From assembly GCF_000337555.1 (NCBI RefSeq), contig NZ_AOIO01000041.1, positions 62,001 to 126,000 on the forward strand: DNA of 64,000 nt. Direction: 5' to 3'. Positions 1-7,792 of the stretch are shown one piece after another. Under the pieces are notes generated by a model, which did no database searches, was not told the origin of the DNA, and saw nothing but the letters and a program-made list of their open reading frames with translations. The DNA comes from Natrialba asiatica DSM 12278 (GTDB lineage Archaea; Halobacteriota; Halobacteria; Halobacteriales; Natrialbaceae). Within the stretch, counting starts at the first letter, position 1. Each line of letters opens with the position of its first letter. Made by a program: the position numbers and the translations under genes.

Positions 1-49
1 CGCCGAAATCATGCACGAGGAATAAAAACAAAATGGGTTTGAGAAGGAG

Positions 50-178
50 CTACAATATAACCGACCATTCGTGTTCGCAGCTTCGGCACTGGAAACTCGC
101 TTTTGCAACCTCTTCCACAGCGTACTTTTCGACCAGTTCACCCAGTCCACTGTCGCATTCGGGGCAACAAGCGTTCAT
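50..178 (-). CDS. small CxxC zinc-finger protein
   Basis: This 42-residue protein carries CPEC near its N-terminus and CRSC near its C-terminus, the usual four-cysteine layout of the very small haloarchaeal zinc-ribbon proteins. The ATG at 178 places the first cysteine pair at residues 4-8. An in-frame start at 262 would add 28 residues that do not resemble a zinc ribbon, so the short form is preferred. The tail (CEHEW) is typical of transcription-factor-type ribbons. Binding of zinc is inferred from the cysteines, and the partner or nucleic-acid target is unknown. Confidence 0.6.
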   Translation of the reverse strand: MNACCPECDSGLGELVEKYAVEEVAKASFQCRSCEHEWSVIL

Positions 179-457
179 CGCGGCTACTGGTAGTAGTTTC
201 CTATTAATAGGCTCAATTCCCATACACGTAGGTGTCCAAAATAATGAACAACAATATTGCACCAGTTGCGAATTACAAGTAGGAGGAGAAGCGGTTAAGT
301 AGTGAACATAACTTAAATCCCTAATTTGAGAAATAGCTACTCACACCGGTATGTCCTTGCCCTCTACGAACAGCAATTACGTATACGAACATATTGCTGT
401 GCTTCGACGTGACCGGAACAGTAACATTTCAATGAGTCCTGTTCACGTCCCTACTTT

Positions 458-643
458 TCAGAACTGTCGTAACAGCCAATCGATCATTAGTACTGTACCA
501 CCGATGACAAGCCAAAGGATAGGAACAACAACGAGCAGTACGACCCAATGGGGGACTGGCGGCGGTGGCGCTTGCGGAGGACCATGTAACGGACTTCCGT
601 ATAACAGAAGCCCAAGCATTGAGAGGATACGTAGAACAAACAT
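458..643 (-). CDS. small hydrophobic membrane protein
   Basis: This 61-residue protein has a short hydrophobic N-terminus, a proline-rich linker (PPQAPPPP around residues 22-29) and a strong membrane helix (about residues 32-57). It lies 21 bases downstream of the DUF2243 membrane-protein gene on the same strand, so the two are probably co-transcribed. I do not recognise a family. It could be an accessory subunit of the neighbouring membrane protein. The existence of the gene rests on hydrophobicity and position only. Confidence 0.5.
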   Translation of the reverse strand: MFVLRILSMLGLLLYGSPLHGPPQAPPPPVPHWVVLLVVVPILWLVIGGTVLMIDWLLRQF

Positions 644-664
644 GAGTATGAAATTGCAGACAAA

Positions 665-1204
665 TTATGTGGCTTCTTCCCGCTCGCCACTACGATTCTG
701 TATCCCCGTTCTATAGACGTAGTACCCCGCAGTGATGAAGAGGAGGCTGACCACTATCCAATGAGGGTTATACTGACCACCCCAAGACAAGGATTTCCCG
801 CCAGGACCGACTGGCTGATGAAGGCCTAACAGAGCGTGGTCAATGAAGGCGTCATAGACATCAAACACGCCGAGACCGATGAGAGCAGCACCAGCCAGCG
901 GTTGGACGGCCAACGGAACAACAGTTCGTCGCTCAGACTGCCACACAAGGCCGGCCCCGACTCCCATAATAATTAACATCGCAAGTGAGAACAGCCCATC
1001 TGCAAGGATGTTTGTCTCAAGGCCGTCCAGCGTGTACATTGGATAGATTCCAGAAACCAAGTGATGCCACTGGAGGATATGGTGCAAAACGAGTACGTCA
1101 ATTAACCCGCTGAATCCAAATCCGAATACTCCTGCCGCGATTAGCGCGCGTTGAGTCACCGTATTCTGGGTCTGATCACGCGTGGTGTCTGGATGATTGC
1201 TCAT
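665..1204 (-). CDS. DUF2243 membrane protein
   Basis: The 179-residue protein has four predicted membrane segments and the histidine-rich stretch of DUF2243 proteins (DVLVLHHILQWHH near residues 35-47), followed by further conserved Asp and His residues. The family is an integral membrane family of unknown function, often found near heme-copper oxidase or copper genes. The histidines suggest metal or heme binding, which is an inference. The ATG at 1204 is preferred to one eight codons upstream because the extra residues add nothing recognisable. The small membrane protein at 458-643 follows directly. Confidence 0.75.
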   Translation of the reverse strand: MSNHPDTTRDQTQNTVTQRALIAAGVFGFGFSGLIDVLVLHHILQWHHLVSGIYPMYTLDGLETNILADGLFSLAMLIIMGVGAGLVWQSERRTVVPLAVQPLAGAALIGLGVFDVYDAFIDHALLGLHQPVGPGGKSLSWGGQYNPHWIVVSLLFITAGYYVYRTGIQNRSGEREEAT

Positions 1205-1319
1205 CGTATTTGCGCTTACTACCAACACAGAAAGTTCTGAGTTATTGCGAACGTGAATTTAACCTCGTACTTTGAGATCATTTTCGTAACCATCTGTACA
1301 GAACGGTAACTACGTGTGC

Positions 1320-2078
1320 TTACTGATCGATGATTTGTTCTTGTTCAGCAAGGATGTTCTCATGTTCGTCACGTGCCTCCTTGTGTGCTTTAACATCCCC
1401 TCCATCTCGGTCTGCAAGTTCCTGTAATCGATCTTCTTTCCCATAGAGGACAACGGTATCTCCCGGTTGGATCTCTGTATCAGGACCGGGGGCACCGATA
1501 TAGTCACCATTTCGCTCAACCCCAAGCAGGATCACGCCTTCGTCAGAGAGATTCAATCCTCTGGCCGTATCATTTGCCAACCATTCATCATCGTTGACCT
1601 CAACTTCAGCAATGCGATATTCACTCTGAAGACCAAGTACCTTCGTGTAATCTTGGATAGCAAGATCCGTCGTCTGGTCAAGTGTCCATTCGATAACTGG
1701 CGTTACTGCTCGATTTAATAGCTGGCTATGAGCGAGAAGAATAATCCCGACAATCCCACTGATAACGTAGATGAGGGTAAGAAAGTCCTCGCCCTCAGCG
1801 TTGATGAACGATAGAAGGACCGACGCAAGCGCACTCACAACCCCGATACTTCCGATTCGGATGAGCCAGATGACAATAGTTCGTCTGCTCGGCTCTGAGA
1901 CCGTAAACTCTGCTTCTTCGGTCGTGTACCCCGCTCCCGAAAATGCCGATGCTGACTGAAATGTGGCCACGTCCGGTGAGAGACCAGTCATTCGAAGCGC
2001 AATCGCTCCGATCCGAACCACCAGTAGTGCGAGGGCAAAGATGATGAAAACGGACAGGATTTGATTGGTCGCTACCAT
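1320..2078 (-). CDS. TrkA-C domain membrane protein (potassium-channel-like)
   Basis: About 252 residues with two domains. The N-terminal half has membrane helices separated by a re-entrant-looking loop with SAFSGAGYTT, which recalls the selectivity-filter region of TrkH-type transporters. The C-terminal half is a TrkA-C (RCK-C) domain: the segment VILLGVERNGDYIGAPGPD and the later GDTVVLYG are typical. The protein is probably a small ligand-gated cation-transport or sensory membrane protein, but the transported ion is not shown by the sequence. The ATG at 2078 starts just before the first helix. A start at 2138 would add 20 unhelpful residues. The acidic, glutamate-rich tail is normal for halophiles. 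Confidence 0.7.
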   Translation of the reverse strand: MVATNQILSVFIIFALALLVVRIGAIALRMTGLSPDVATFQSASAFSGAGYTTEEAEFTVSEPSRRTIVIWLIRIGSIGVVSALASVLLSFINAEGEDFLTLIYVISGIVGIILLAHSQLLNRAVTPVIEWTLDQTTDLAIQDYTKVLGLQSEYRIAEVEVNDDEWLANDTARGLNLSDEGVILLGVERNGDYIGAPGPDTEIQPGDTVVLYGKEDRLQELADRDGGDVKAHKEARDEHENILAEQEQIIDQ

Positions 2079-2195
2079 AAGATGGTGTCCTACAGAGAAC
2101 TGTAAAAATACGCAGTCTCCATTCAACGGGATCGCCATCTTAGCAGACTGTACTGACCGTGAGTTACACGAGTTGTTCTAAATGATGAAATCGTG

Positions 2196-2858
2196 CTAAT
2201 AGACAACGAGCGCCAGATAAAGCTGTCCGGCTCCAGCCACGATCATCAGGCCTCCGGCGAGCCACTTGAGGGGTCCCGAGTAGGCCGCGAACCGACCTGC
2301 ACTCGCAACCAGCCCCATTCCGGTCGCGACCGTCACCGCGATCATCAGGGCGACGACGCTACCGATGTAGGTCATCAGGACGAGCGCCGCCGCCTCGGTC
2401 GGCAGCGATAGCGAGCGGGCGACGACCGCGAGGAAGACGGGCGCGACGCAACCGGCCCCAGCGAGCGCGTACCCCGAACCGAAGAGTCCGAATCCGAAGA
2501 TACTCGAGCGCCGCTTCGGAAGCGGAATCGACAGCGAGGGGGCGCGACCGGCGAGAACGAGCGCGCCGAAGATCACCAGTAGTCCGCCGACGAGCGACTC
2601 GAAGATCGTGAGGTTCGATAGCGTCTGCTGACCGATTACGAACGTCACCCCGATGAGGGCTGCGAGCGTTCCCAGAACGCCAACGCCTGCGGCGATACCG
2701 CGGGTCGTCGCCCCACCGAGTGATGCGTCGCCGTCCGTCCGGCTGACGTATAACCCGACGTACCCGGGCAACAGCGGATACGCACAGGGGCTAAAGAAGG
2801 TCGCGACGCCGGCAGTGAGTGCGAAGACGACCGTCGACAGGAACGGTGCGTCGATCAC
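2196..2858 (-). CDS. CcdA/DsbD-type thiol-disulfide transport membrane protein
   Basis: The 220-residue protein has six membrane helices. The SPCAYPLLPGY motif in the first helix (Cys about residue 25) and a second conserved cysteine in GAGCVAP are the redox pair that carries electrons across the membrane in CcdA and DsbD. It would pass reducing power from cytoplasmic thioredoxin to extracytoplasmic thioredoxin-like proteins. The GTG start at 2858 overlaps the TGA of the upstream TlpA-like gene (GTGA), which shows translational coupling. A much longer in-frame reading starts inside that gene and is not credible. The operon order is SCO1, TlpA-like, CcdA. Confidence 0.88.
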   Translation of the reverse strand: MIDAPFLSTVVFALTAGVATFFSPCAYPLLPGYVGLYVSRTDGDASLGGATTRGIAAGVGVLGTLAALIGVTFVIGQQTLSNLTIFESLVGGLLVIFGALVLAGRAPSLSIPLPKRRSSIFGFGLFGSGYALAGAGCVAPVFLAVVARSLSLPTEAAALVLMTYIGSVVALMIAVTVATGMGLVASAGRFAAYSGPLKWLAGGLMIVAGAGQLYLALVVY

Positions 2859-3442
2859 GCGTCCGTCCTCGTCTTGAGCGCCTGTTCGATCCCCGCCACG
2901 AGTTCGTCCGCCGTTTTGACTCTGGTGTCCGACCACTGGACGCGACCGGACGTATCGATCGCAACCGCAGAGGGATAGCCGCTCGCGAGATACCGTGCAG
3001 TCAGTTCCGCAGTCGGATCGAGGCCGAGAGACCAGTTCCCGTCGTGTTTCTCCCACCAGTCGACTAGTTCTGCTTTCGTCACTGATCGCCCGATCGCTTC
3101 GCTCGTGATCGAGATGAATAGCACGTCGTCACCGATGCGATCGTTCGCCGCCGCAAGTGCAGGCATCTGCTCGATACACGGCGGACACCACGTGCCGAAG
3201 AAATCGATGAACGTGGGTCGGTCGGACGCCGGAACACGGACCTCGCCGGCTTCGCTTCCCGGGGCATCGATCGTCTCGATCGTGAGCGGTTCGGTGTCCG
3301 GAGATCCTGTTCCATCCGAATTCTCGCTCTGGGTTTCGTCTGTTCCATCTCCGAACGACGGTGGACCGCGTATCGCCAGCGCTCCTGCGCCACCGATCGT
3401 ACCCAGACTGCTGACTCCGGCGAGGATATCTCGCCTGCGCAT
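2855..3442 (-). CDS. TlpA/ResA-like thioredoxin-fold protein
   Basis: The 195-residue protein begins with a Tat-like signal (RRRDIL then a hydrophobic run to about residue 24), so it is probably exported. An acidic linker leads to a thioredoxin fold with the active site WCPPC at residues 85-89 and a cis-Pro region (SGYPSA). WCPPC is typical of TlpA/ResA proteins, which reduce cysteines of apocytochromes or copper-site proteins outside the membrane. The neighbouring CcdA would re-reduce it and SCO1 would use or supply copper. The gene starts two bases from the end of the SCO1 gene and overlaps the CcdA start. Confidence 0.88.
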   Translation of the reverse strand: MRRRDILAGVSSLGTIGGAGALAIRGPPSFGDGTDETQSENSDGTGSPDTEPLTIETIDAPGSEAGEVRVPASDRPTFIDFFGTWCPPCIEQMPALAAANDRIGDDVLFISITSEAIGRSVTKAELVDWWEKHDGNWSLGLDPTAELTARYLASGYPSAVAIDTSGRVQWSDTRVKTADELVAGIEQALKTRTDA

Positions 3443-3443
3443 C

Positions 3444-4166
3444 TTACGCTGACACCACCGTTTCGAGATCGTCGACTACCCGTGAGATCTCGACCGTTGC
3501 CCCCCGGGGATACGCTCGCTCGACGATCCCCCGTTCGTTCGCGAGCAGGATCAAATTATAGTGGGGAAACTGATACTCGAGCGAATCGTACTTCTCGGCG
3601 TCGATCTTCTTGAGCGGCAACCCGATCTGATCGGTCAAGATTTTCTTCGCCGTTTCGTACCGCTCCGGTCTGAGGAAGTCCCAGTTCCTGGCCTCGAGAT
3701 CGACTCCCTGCTGACCGGCGAACGTTCGAAGCGCGTCTTCCGTGTCCCGTTCCGGGTCGAACGTCATCGCGAGCAGTTGGACATCGTCACCGTACCCGTT
3801 GGCAGCAGCGGCTTCCTGTGCACGGCGGAGTCGGAGTATCAATGCCGGACACATCCCATCGGGACACGACGTATAAAAGAAGGTCATCAAAACGGCCCGG
3901 TCGCTCTCGAACTGGTCCGTCGAGACGGTTTCACCGGTCAGCGGGTTGGGGAGTTCGACCGACGGAACGTCGTCGCCGTAGCTCGGATGCGACGACTCGC
4001 TCAGATCTTGATCCGGTGGGCCGAGAACCGCTCCGTCGGCACGCTTCCGTTCACTACCGTCGCTGTCGTCTGCCTGTCCCTCGCCACTCGAGAAGGAATC
4101 CAGACAGCCTGCAGTGGTAGCGACACTCGAGGCGGCGATCGATCGGAGCCAGAGACGCCGGTTCAT
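3444..4166 (-). CDS. SCO1/SenC family copper-handling lipoprotein
   Basis: The 240-residue protein starts with MNRRLWLRS and a hydrophobic segment ending in TTAGC (Cys21), which fits a Tat-exported lipoprotein. The SCO domain has a cysteine pair at residues 101 and 106 (CPDGMC) and a distal His at about residue 202 (FPHYN), matching the copper ligands of SCO proteins, though the cysteines are separated by four rather than the usual three residues. Family members deliver copper to the Cu-A centre of cytochrome oxidase or reduce its cysteines. It is first in an operon with TlpA-like and CcdA genes. A dyad element lies 40 bases upstream of the start. Confidence 0.87.
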   Translation of the reverse strand: MNRRLWLRSIAASSVATTAGCLDSFSSGEGQADDSDGSERKRADGAVLGPPDQDLSESSHPSYGDDVPSVELPNPLTGETVSTDQFESDRAVLMTFFYTSCPDGMCPALILRLRRAQEAAAANGYGDDVQLLAMTFDPERDTEDALRTFAGQQGVDLEARNWDFLRPERYETAKKILTDQIGLPLKKIDAEKYDSLEYQFPHYNLILLANERGIVERAYPRGATVEISRVVDDLETVVSA

Positions 4167-4205
4167 ACCTCGACGTTTCGGTGGGAATCGGAAATCCTGC
4201 GCGGC

Positions 4206-4226
4206 GATTCCCCGAGTCAGAAAAAA
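4206..4226. promoter_or_regulatory. putative redox-regulon operator, copy 1
   Basis: The left arm GATTCCCCG is identical to the left arm of copy 2 (4940-4960). It is followed by three bases and a right half starting CAG with A-rich sequence, matching six of nine positions of CAGCAAATC. The element ends 40 bases upstream of the SCO1 start. The same geometry occurs at 4940 and 6394. Confidence 0.5.
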
Positions 4227-4280
4227 GGGCAGCGGCGAGGGTGAACGAGGAGCGCGAATGCCGCTCGGGAGTTCGAGATA

Positions 4281-4544
4281 TCACTTCGTCAACGAAATGA
4301 GAACGAGCACCATCCCGCTCGAGACGATGGCCGCCTGCACGAGGGCGGCGGACGCGATCGTCGTCCCGAACACGTGGTAGATGAGTCCCTCGCAGATCGC
4401 GCCGGCGCCGATGAAGACGAACCCGCCGGAGACGTACAGCATTGGCGTCTGACCGCTGCGCCGATAGCCGTGATACGCCAGATACGCGACGCCGAGACTC
4501 AACACGAACGTGAACAGTTTGGCGATCACGAACGACGCTTCCAT
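4281..4544 (-). CDS. DUF7521-type small membrane protein
   Basis: The 87-residue protein has three hydrophobic segments and a glutamate within a membrane stretch (GAICEGLIYH). It overlaps the stop of the winged-helix regulator by one base. Small three-helix membrane proteins paired with a winged-helix gene are a recurrent haloarchaeal arrangement (DUF7521). The role is unknown. A membrane sensor or anti-regulator for the adjacent HTH protein is a reasonable inference from the fixed pairing. Confidence 0.7.
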   Translation of the reverse strand: MEASFVIAKLFTFVLSLGVAYLAYHGYRRSGQTPMLYVSGGFVFIGAGAICEGLIYHVFGTTIASAALVQAAIVSSGMVLVLISLTK

Positions 4545-4903
4545 CAGTCGTCACCCCGGAGATCGCTCCAGAGGGACGTGAAGTTGTCAGCGAGTTCGTC
4601 GCGGGTCTCCAGCGTCAGCGAGAGCTGCCCGTCGGTGATATCGACGTGGAGCTCCTCGAGCGACGTTTGGAACTTGCTTCGATGGGAGCCGTCCGAATCG
4701 ACGGTGTTCCGTTCCTCGATAAGGTCGTGGTCCTGCAGCGTCGATACTCGCCGATAGATCGTCGTGAGCGAGGCGTCGCATTCCTCACTGAGCGTTTTCG
4801 CGGTCTTCGGCCCGTGATCCGCGGCGAGGAGTATCTTCCGTGCATACTCGTCCGCGAGGATCTGAAAGATTTCCGCCGAGTCCGAAGAGCCTCCGTGTTG
4901 CAC
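4544..4903 (-). CDS. winged helix-turn-helix transcriptional regulator
   Basis: The 119-residue DNA-binding protein begins AEIFQILADEYARKIL, the standard opening of haloarchaeal ArsR-like winged helices, with the recognition helix in ASLTTIYRRVSTL and the wing around EERNTVDSDGSHRSKF. The start chosen is the GTG at 4903. The reading frame extends to a TTG at 4957, but that extension runs through the operator-like dyad. It is co-transcribed with the membrane protein at 4281. The dyads in front of this gene, the SCO1 operon and the 5313-6352 pair suggest that it controls all three, which is an inference. Confidence 0.78.
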   Translation of the reverse strand: MQHGGSSDSAEIFQILADEYARKILLAADHGPKTAKTLSEECDASLTTIYRRVSTLQDHDLIEERNTVDSDGSHRSKFQTSLEELHVDITDGQLSLTLETRDELADNFTSLWSDLRGDD

Positions 4904-4939
4904 ACGATAGACCCCGTCGTTCAGTACCAAATAGGCCAC

Positions 4940-4960
4940 GATTCCCCGACTCAGCAAATC
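4940..4960. promoter_or_regulatory. putative redox-regulon operator, copy 2
   Basis: Left arm GATTCCCCG, spacer ACT, right arm CAGCAAATC. The left arm matches copy 1 exactly and the right arm matches copy 3 exactly. The element ends 37 bases upstream of the GTG start of the winged-helix regulator, consistent with autoregulation. Confidence 0.55.
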
Positions 4961-5002
4961 ACCGTCACCGTCTTATCCCTGACTTTCGGGTAGCACTCGT
5001 GA

Positions 5003-5266
5003 CTACTGTCGGTCGTCATCCGCTTCGTCTCCTGGCGGTAACCAGACGACGTCGAACCAGAACGCCTCGAGCGTGTGGACGACGTCGACGAACCCGTCTC
5101 GGTCATCCGGCTTCCGAATATATGCGTTTGCGCGGAGCGCGTATGACTGTGCGATACATTCCCCGTCTAACTCTGTGAAGACGATGATGGGAACGTCCGT
5201 CCATTTGGGATCGATATCGAGCGTCTCGAGGAGCGGGCGCCAGTTTCGGGAGGGCGTGTATATCAT
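5003..5266 (-). pseudogene. response-regulator receiver domain, 5'-truncated
   Basis: The 87 residues correspond to the second half of a haloarchaeal CheY-like receiver. VPIIVFTELDGECIAQSYAL is the beta-4/alpha-4 region, ANAYIRKPDD contains the conserved Lys-Pro, and FWFDVVWLPP is the usual C-terminal end. The first half, with the acidic pocket and the phosphorylated Asp, is missing, so the product could not act as a phospho-receiver. The upstream sequence does not restore it in any frame I examined. A complete receiver of the same general class is present at 19084-19524. Confidence 0.7.
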
Positions 5267-5312
5267 TATTTCAATAATTCAACAATGCGGTGGTGATTCA
5301 TGGTCGAACGCA

Positions 5313-5807
5313 TCACGGTGTGCAGGTCGGACACGACCGCCTGTGGCGAACGTAGATAAGTCCCGCCAGAATCGCCACGGAGAGCGCGCCGAGGGCCGGT
5401 CGTAACGGATCGAAGTACGTCATGAGCGCGGACGAACTGAACAGGGCGAGCAGGGCAACGTTACAGATCGGACAACCGACCGCCAGGAATCCGCCGACGA
5501 GACCGCCGAGCGCCCAGCGATCCTCGCTGCTCGCGCCGTCGGCCTCGCTCTCGTCGTCGCCCTCGAGGTCGGGATCGGACACCTTGGTCGCCAGTCGCTG
5601 TGCGGTGTAGACGGCCGCCAGCAGCGCGGTCAGCATCAGAAACAGGTAGTCGGTGGGCGTCCGGGGGACCATCCGAACGTACAGGGGGTTCGGGATGAGA
5701 CCGGTGACGAGCCCGAATAGCACGACCACGCCAATTCCGGTGGCCGTTCCCCACAGCATCGCTCGCCGATCCGATCGAATCGATCGGGCGAAGTCGTGTG
5801 CCGTCAT
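5313..5807 (-). CDS. membrane protein with CPIC motif
   Basis: The 164-residue protein has five or so membrane helices, a central acidic loop (SDPDLEGDDESEAD) and a CPIC motif inside a helix (GGFLAVGCPICNVALL), with a second cysteine pair near the C-terminus (SCPTC). The ATG at 5807 overlaps the stop of the upstream membrane-protein gene (ATGA). The cysteine pairs and the neighbouring DsbA-like gene suggest a transmembrane thiol-disulfide carrier, functionally like DsbB or VKOR, although no family is recognised. A reading that extends upstream to 6386 is the wrong frame of the neighbouring gene. Confidence 0.72.
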   Translation of the reverse strand: MTAHDFARSIRSDRRAMLWGTATGIGVVVLFGLVTGLIPNPLYVRMVPRTPTDYLFLMLTALLAAVYTAQRLATKVSDPDLEGDDESEADGASSEDRWALGGLVGGFLAVGCPICNVALLALFSSSALMTYFDPLRPALGALSVAILAGLIYVRHRRSCPTCTP

Positions 5808-6352
5808 TTCGTCGCCTCCGTCGTGATCACACAGTGTTCCGGATGGCCCGCTCGTCCGAGGAAGAACACCAAGAGGGCGAGCCCGCCGATGCGAAGCAAC
5901 GCGCCGTCGTACGGGAGTACTGCCAGTCCCCCGGCGAACCCAAGAAAGCCGAGGAGGCCGGCACCGCAGCTCGCACACCCCGATGCGAGGAGCCCCGGGA
6001 CGACGCCGGAGAGGTCGGTGAGACTCGAGAGACCGACGATCTGCAGTTGCGCAACGGCGTTGACGACCGCGACGCCCGAGAGCAGGGCGTAGAGGACGAT
6101 GACCGCGAGCCCCAACCAGCCGTCGGTTCGGTAAATCGTCTCCGTGAGCGAGACGAGGACGTATTCGAACCAGTGGAGTCCGTCGCCGAGCATCTGGAGC
6201 GAGAACTCCGGCATCGTACTCAGGATCAGGAGGACGTAGGTGGCGACCGTCACGAGTACCAGTCCGATCGTCCCTCGCCACGTCTCGAACGGGTACGAGA
6301 CCGCTGCAGCGAGGTTCGTCAGGTACCTGCTGATCGAATCGCGCGTGAACAT
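5804..6352 (-). CDS. membrane protein with CASC motif
   Basis: The 182-residue protein has about five membrane helices and an intramembrane cysteine cluster (LLASGCASCGAGLLG, near residues 125-140). It is translationally coupled to the CPIC membrane protein. The two proteins have similar size, helix pattern and mid-helix CxxC motifs, so they may form a heteromeric redox carrier. The divergent neighbour is a secreted DsbA-like protein. A perfect dyad lies 42 bases upstream of the ATG. The function is inferred from context only. Confidence 0.72.
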   Translation of the reverse strand: MFTRDSISRYLTNLAAAVSYPFETWRGTIGLVLVTVATYVLLILSTMPEFSLQMLGDGLHWFEYVLVSLTETIYRTDGWLGLAVIVLYALLSGVAVVNAVAQLQIVGLSSLTDLSGVVPGLLASGCASCGAGLLGFLGFAGGLAVLPYDGALLRIGGLALLVFFLGRAGHPEHCVITTEATK

Positions 6353-6393
6353 CTATCCACACCGATGCAGAGATGACTGAAATCACCGACTCC

Positions 6394-6414
6394 GATTTGC
6401 TGGGTCAGCAAATC
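6394..6414. promoter_or_regulatory. perfect dyad in a divergent promoter (redox-regulon operator, copy 3)
   Basis: The arms GATTTGCTG and CAGCAAATC are perfect inverted repeats separated by GGT. The element sits between the divergent membrane-protein operon (start 6352) and the DsbA-like gene (start 6463), 42 and 49 bases from the two starts. The right arm is identical to that of copy 2. Confidence 0.65.
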
Positions 6415-6462
6415 AGCGGATCCGTTTAGGACCGGTCGCGTAAATGTGAGCGCGAACAATCG

Positions 6463-7188
6463 ATGTCGCTCGATCAGCCGTCTCGTCGCGCTCTCGTTAC
6501 AGGTCTCGTTGGAACGCTCGGCGTCGGTGGCGCTTACTATCTCACGCGATCTGACGGCACCGCTCACGACCTCTCCCCGTCGTTTCACTCGAGCGACGAG
6601 ACATCGAACCTCGGCGTCGAATTGCAGGGGAAGCCGATTATGGGTGCGTCCGATGCACCGCTCGATATCTACTACTGGACGGACTTCCAGTGTCCGTTCT
6701 GCGAACAGTTCGAACGGGAGACGCTCCCCGACCTCGTTCGAAAGTACGTCGAACAGGGTACGGTCCGAATCATATTCATCTCGCTGCCGTACTTCGGTGC
6801 TGACTCGATGACGGCCGCGATCGGCGGCAAGTGCGTATGGGACCAGGTTCGCGACGCCGACCCATCGACGTACTGGGACTGGCATGCGGCGATCTTCGAG
6901 GAACAGGGAGAGAAGAACTCCGGCTGGGCCACAGCCGAGAATCTCCTCGAGTACACGCGCTCGGTCGACGGCGTCGACGCCGACTCGCTCGAGTCGTGTC
7001 TCGACGATCGACGATCGGCGCTCGAAGACGAGATCAACGCGGATAGCGAGCAAGCACGCTCGTTTGGCGTTGGGGGGACGCCGACATTCTCCGTCTTCGA
7101 TCCGGACTCCGAATCCGTCGGGACGCTCGTCGGCGCACAGCCAATCGAGCGCTTCGACGAGGCGATCGAGCGGATCGGGGACGCGTAA
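6463..7188 (+). CDS. DsbA-family thioredoxin-fold protein, exported
   Basis: The 241-residue protein has a Tat-like N-terminus (PSRRALVTGLVG and a hydrophobic stretch to about residue 27). The DsbA/thioredoxin_4 fold follows, with the active site CPFC at residues 77-80, a helical insertion, and the cis-Pro loop GGTPTFSVF near residue 206. It would oxidise or isomerise disulfides, or move thiols, outside the cytoplasmic membrane. It is divergent from two CxxC membrane proteins that could recycle it, and the shared promoter has a perfect dyad. Confidence 0.88.
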   Translation: MSLDQPSRRALVTGLVGTLGVGGAYYLTRSDGTAHDLSPSFHSSDETSNLGVELQGKPIMGASDAPLDIYYWTDFQCPFCEQFERETLPDLVRKYVEQGTVRIIFISLPYFGADSMTAAIGGKCVWDQVRDADPSTYWDWHAAIFEEQGEKNSGWATAENLLEYTRSVDGVDADSLESCLDDRRSALEDEINADSEQARSFGVGGTPTFSVFDPDSESVGTLVGAQPIERFDEAIERIGDA

Positions 7189-7229
7189 GAATAACCGCCC
7201 TTATTCCGGTCAGAACGCCGCTTCCGATC

Positions 7230-7790
7230 TCACTCGAGCGTCGCGATCAGTAGGAAGGTCTCCGGTCGGACGGCCTCGTGCTCGACGTCGAACCTGTGGT
7301 CGCGGAGGGCGGTCGCTGCCTCGTCGGCGCTGTAGCGCTCGTCGACCGGCGGACCGTTCTCGCCGGTTCCGGTGGCCGCCCAGTCGACAACAACGAGTCG
7401 GCCGTCGGCAGCGAGGACCCGGCGAATCTCGGCCAGCGCCGCGTCGCTTGCGAACTCGTGGTAGGTCATCGTTGAGAACGCGGCGTCGACGCCGCCGTCG
7501 TCGAACGGCAGGTCGCTCACGTCGCTGGTCACGAGATTGACGTTCTCCGGGACGCCCTTCTCCCGGTAGTACTCGTGCATCTCCTCTTGGACATCCACCG
7601 CGTAGACCGTCCTCGCGTTCGGCGCGACGTCGTCGGTGAAGAAACCGGTTCCGCTACCGAGGTCGGCGACGGTGTCGTCTGGCGAGAGCGAGAGCGCCCA
7701 CAGCAGTTCCTCGGCCGAGACGAACCGATAGCGCCGTCCGGCAACCTCTAACTTGTCCGCTCGCTCGGCGTCGAACGTGTGGTATCCCAT
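7230..7790 (-). CDS. class I SAM-dependent methyltransferase
   Basis: The 186-residue protein shows motif I of SAM methyltransferases (VADLGSGTGFF, about residues 41-51), the acidic ribose-binding residue in VYAVDVQ, and the post-II region (VTSDVSDLPFDDGGVDAAF). A lone Methyltransf_11/25-type fold of this length usually acts on small molecules. The substrate cannot be read from the sequence. It starts two bases after the stop of the DUF302 gene upstream, so the two form an operon, which ties it to the sulfur/thiol cluster. Confidence 0.82.
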   Translation of the reverse strand: MGYHTFDAERADKLEVAGRRYRFVSAEELLWALSLSPDDTVADLGSGTGFFTDDVAPNARTVYAVDVQEEMHEYYREKGVPENVNLVTSDVSDLPFDDGGVDAAFSTMTYHEFASDAALAEIRRVLAADGRLVVVDWAATGTGENGPPVDERYSADEAATALRDHRFDVEHEAVRPETFLLIATLE

Positions 7791-7792
7791 GG

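Noticed and set aside
351-716. 121-codon plus-strand frame
   Set aside because: Low-complexity translation opposite a hydrophobic minus-strand gene; not protein-like.
5808-6386. upstream extension of the 5313 membrane protein
   Set aside because: The extension is the wrong frame of the coupled upstream membrane-protein gene. The ATGA overlap fixes the start at 5807.
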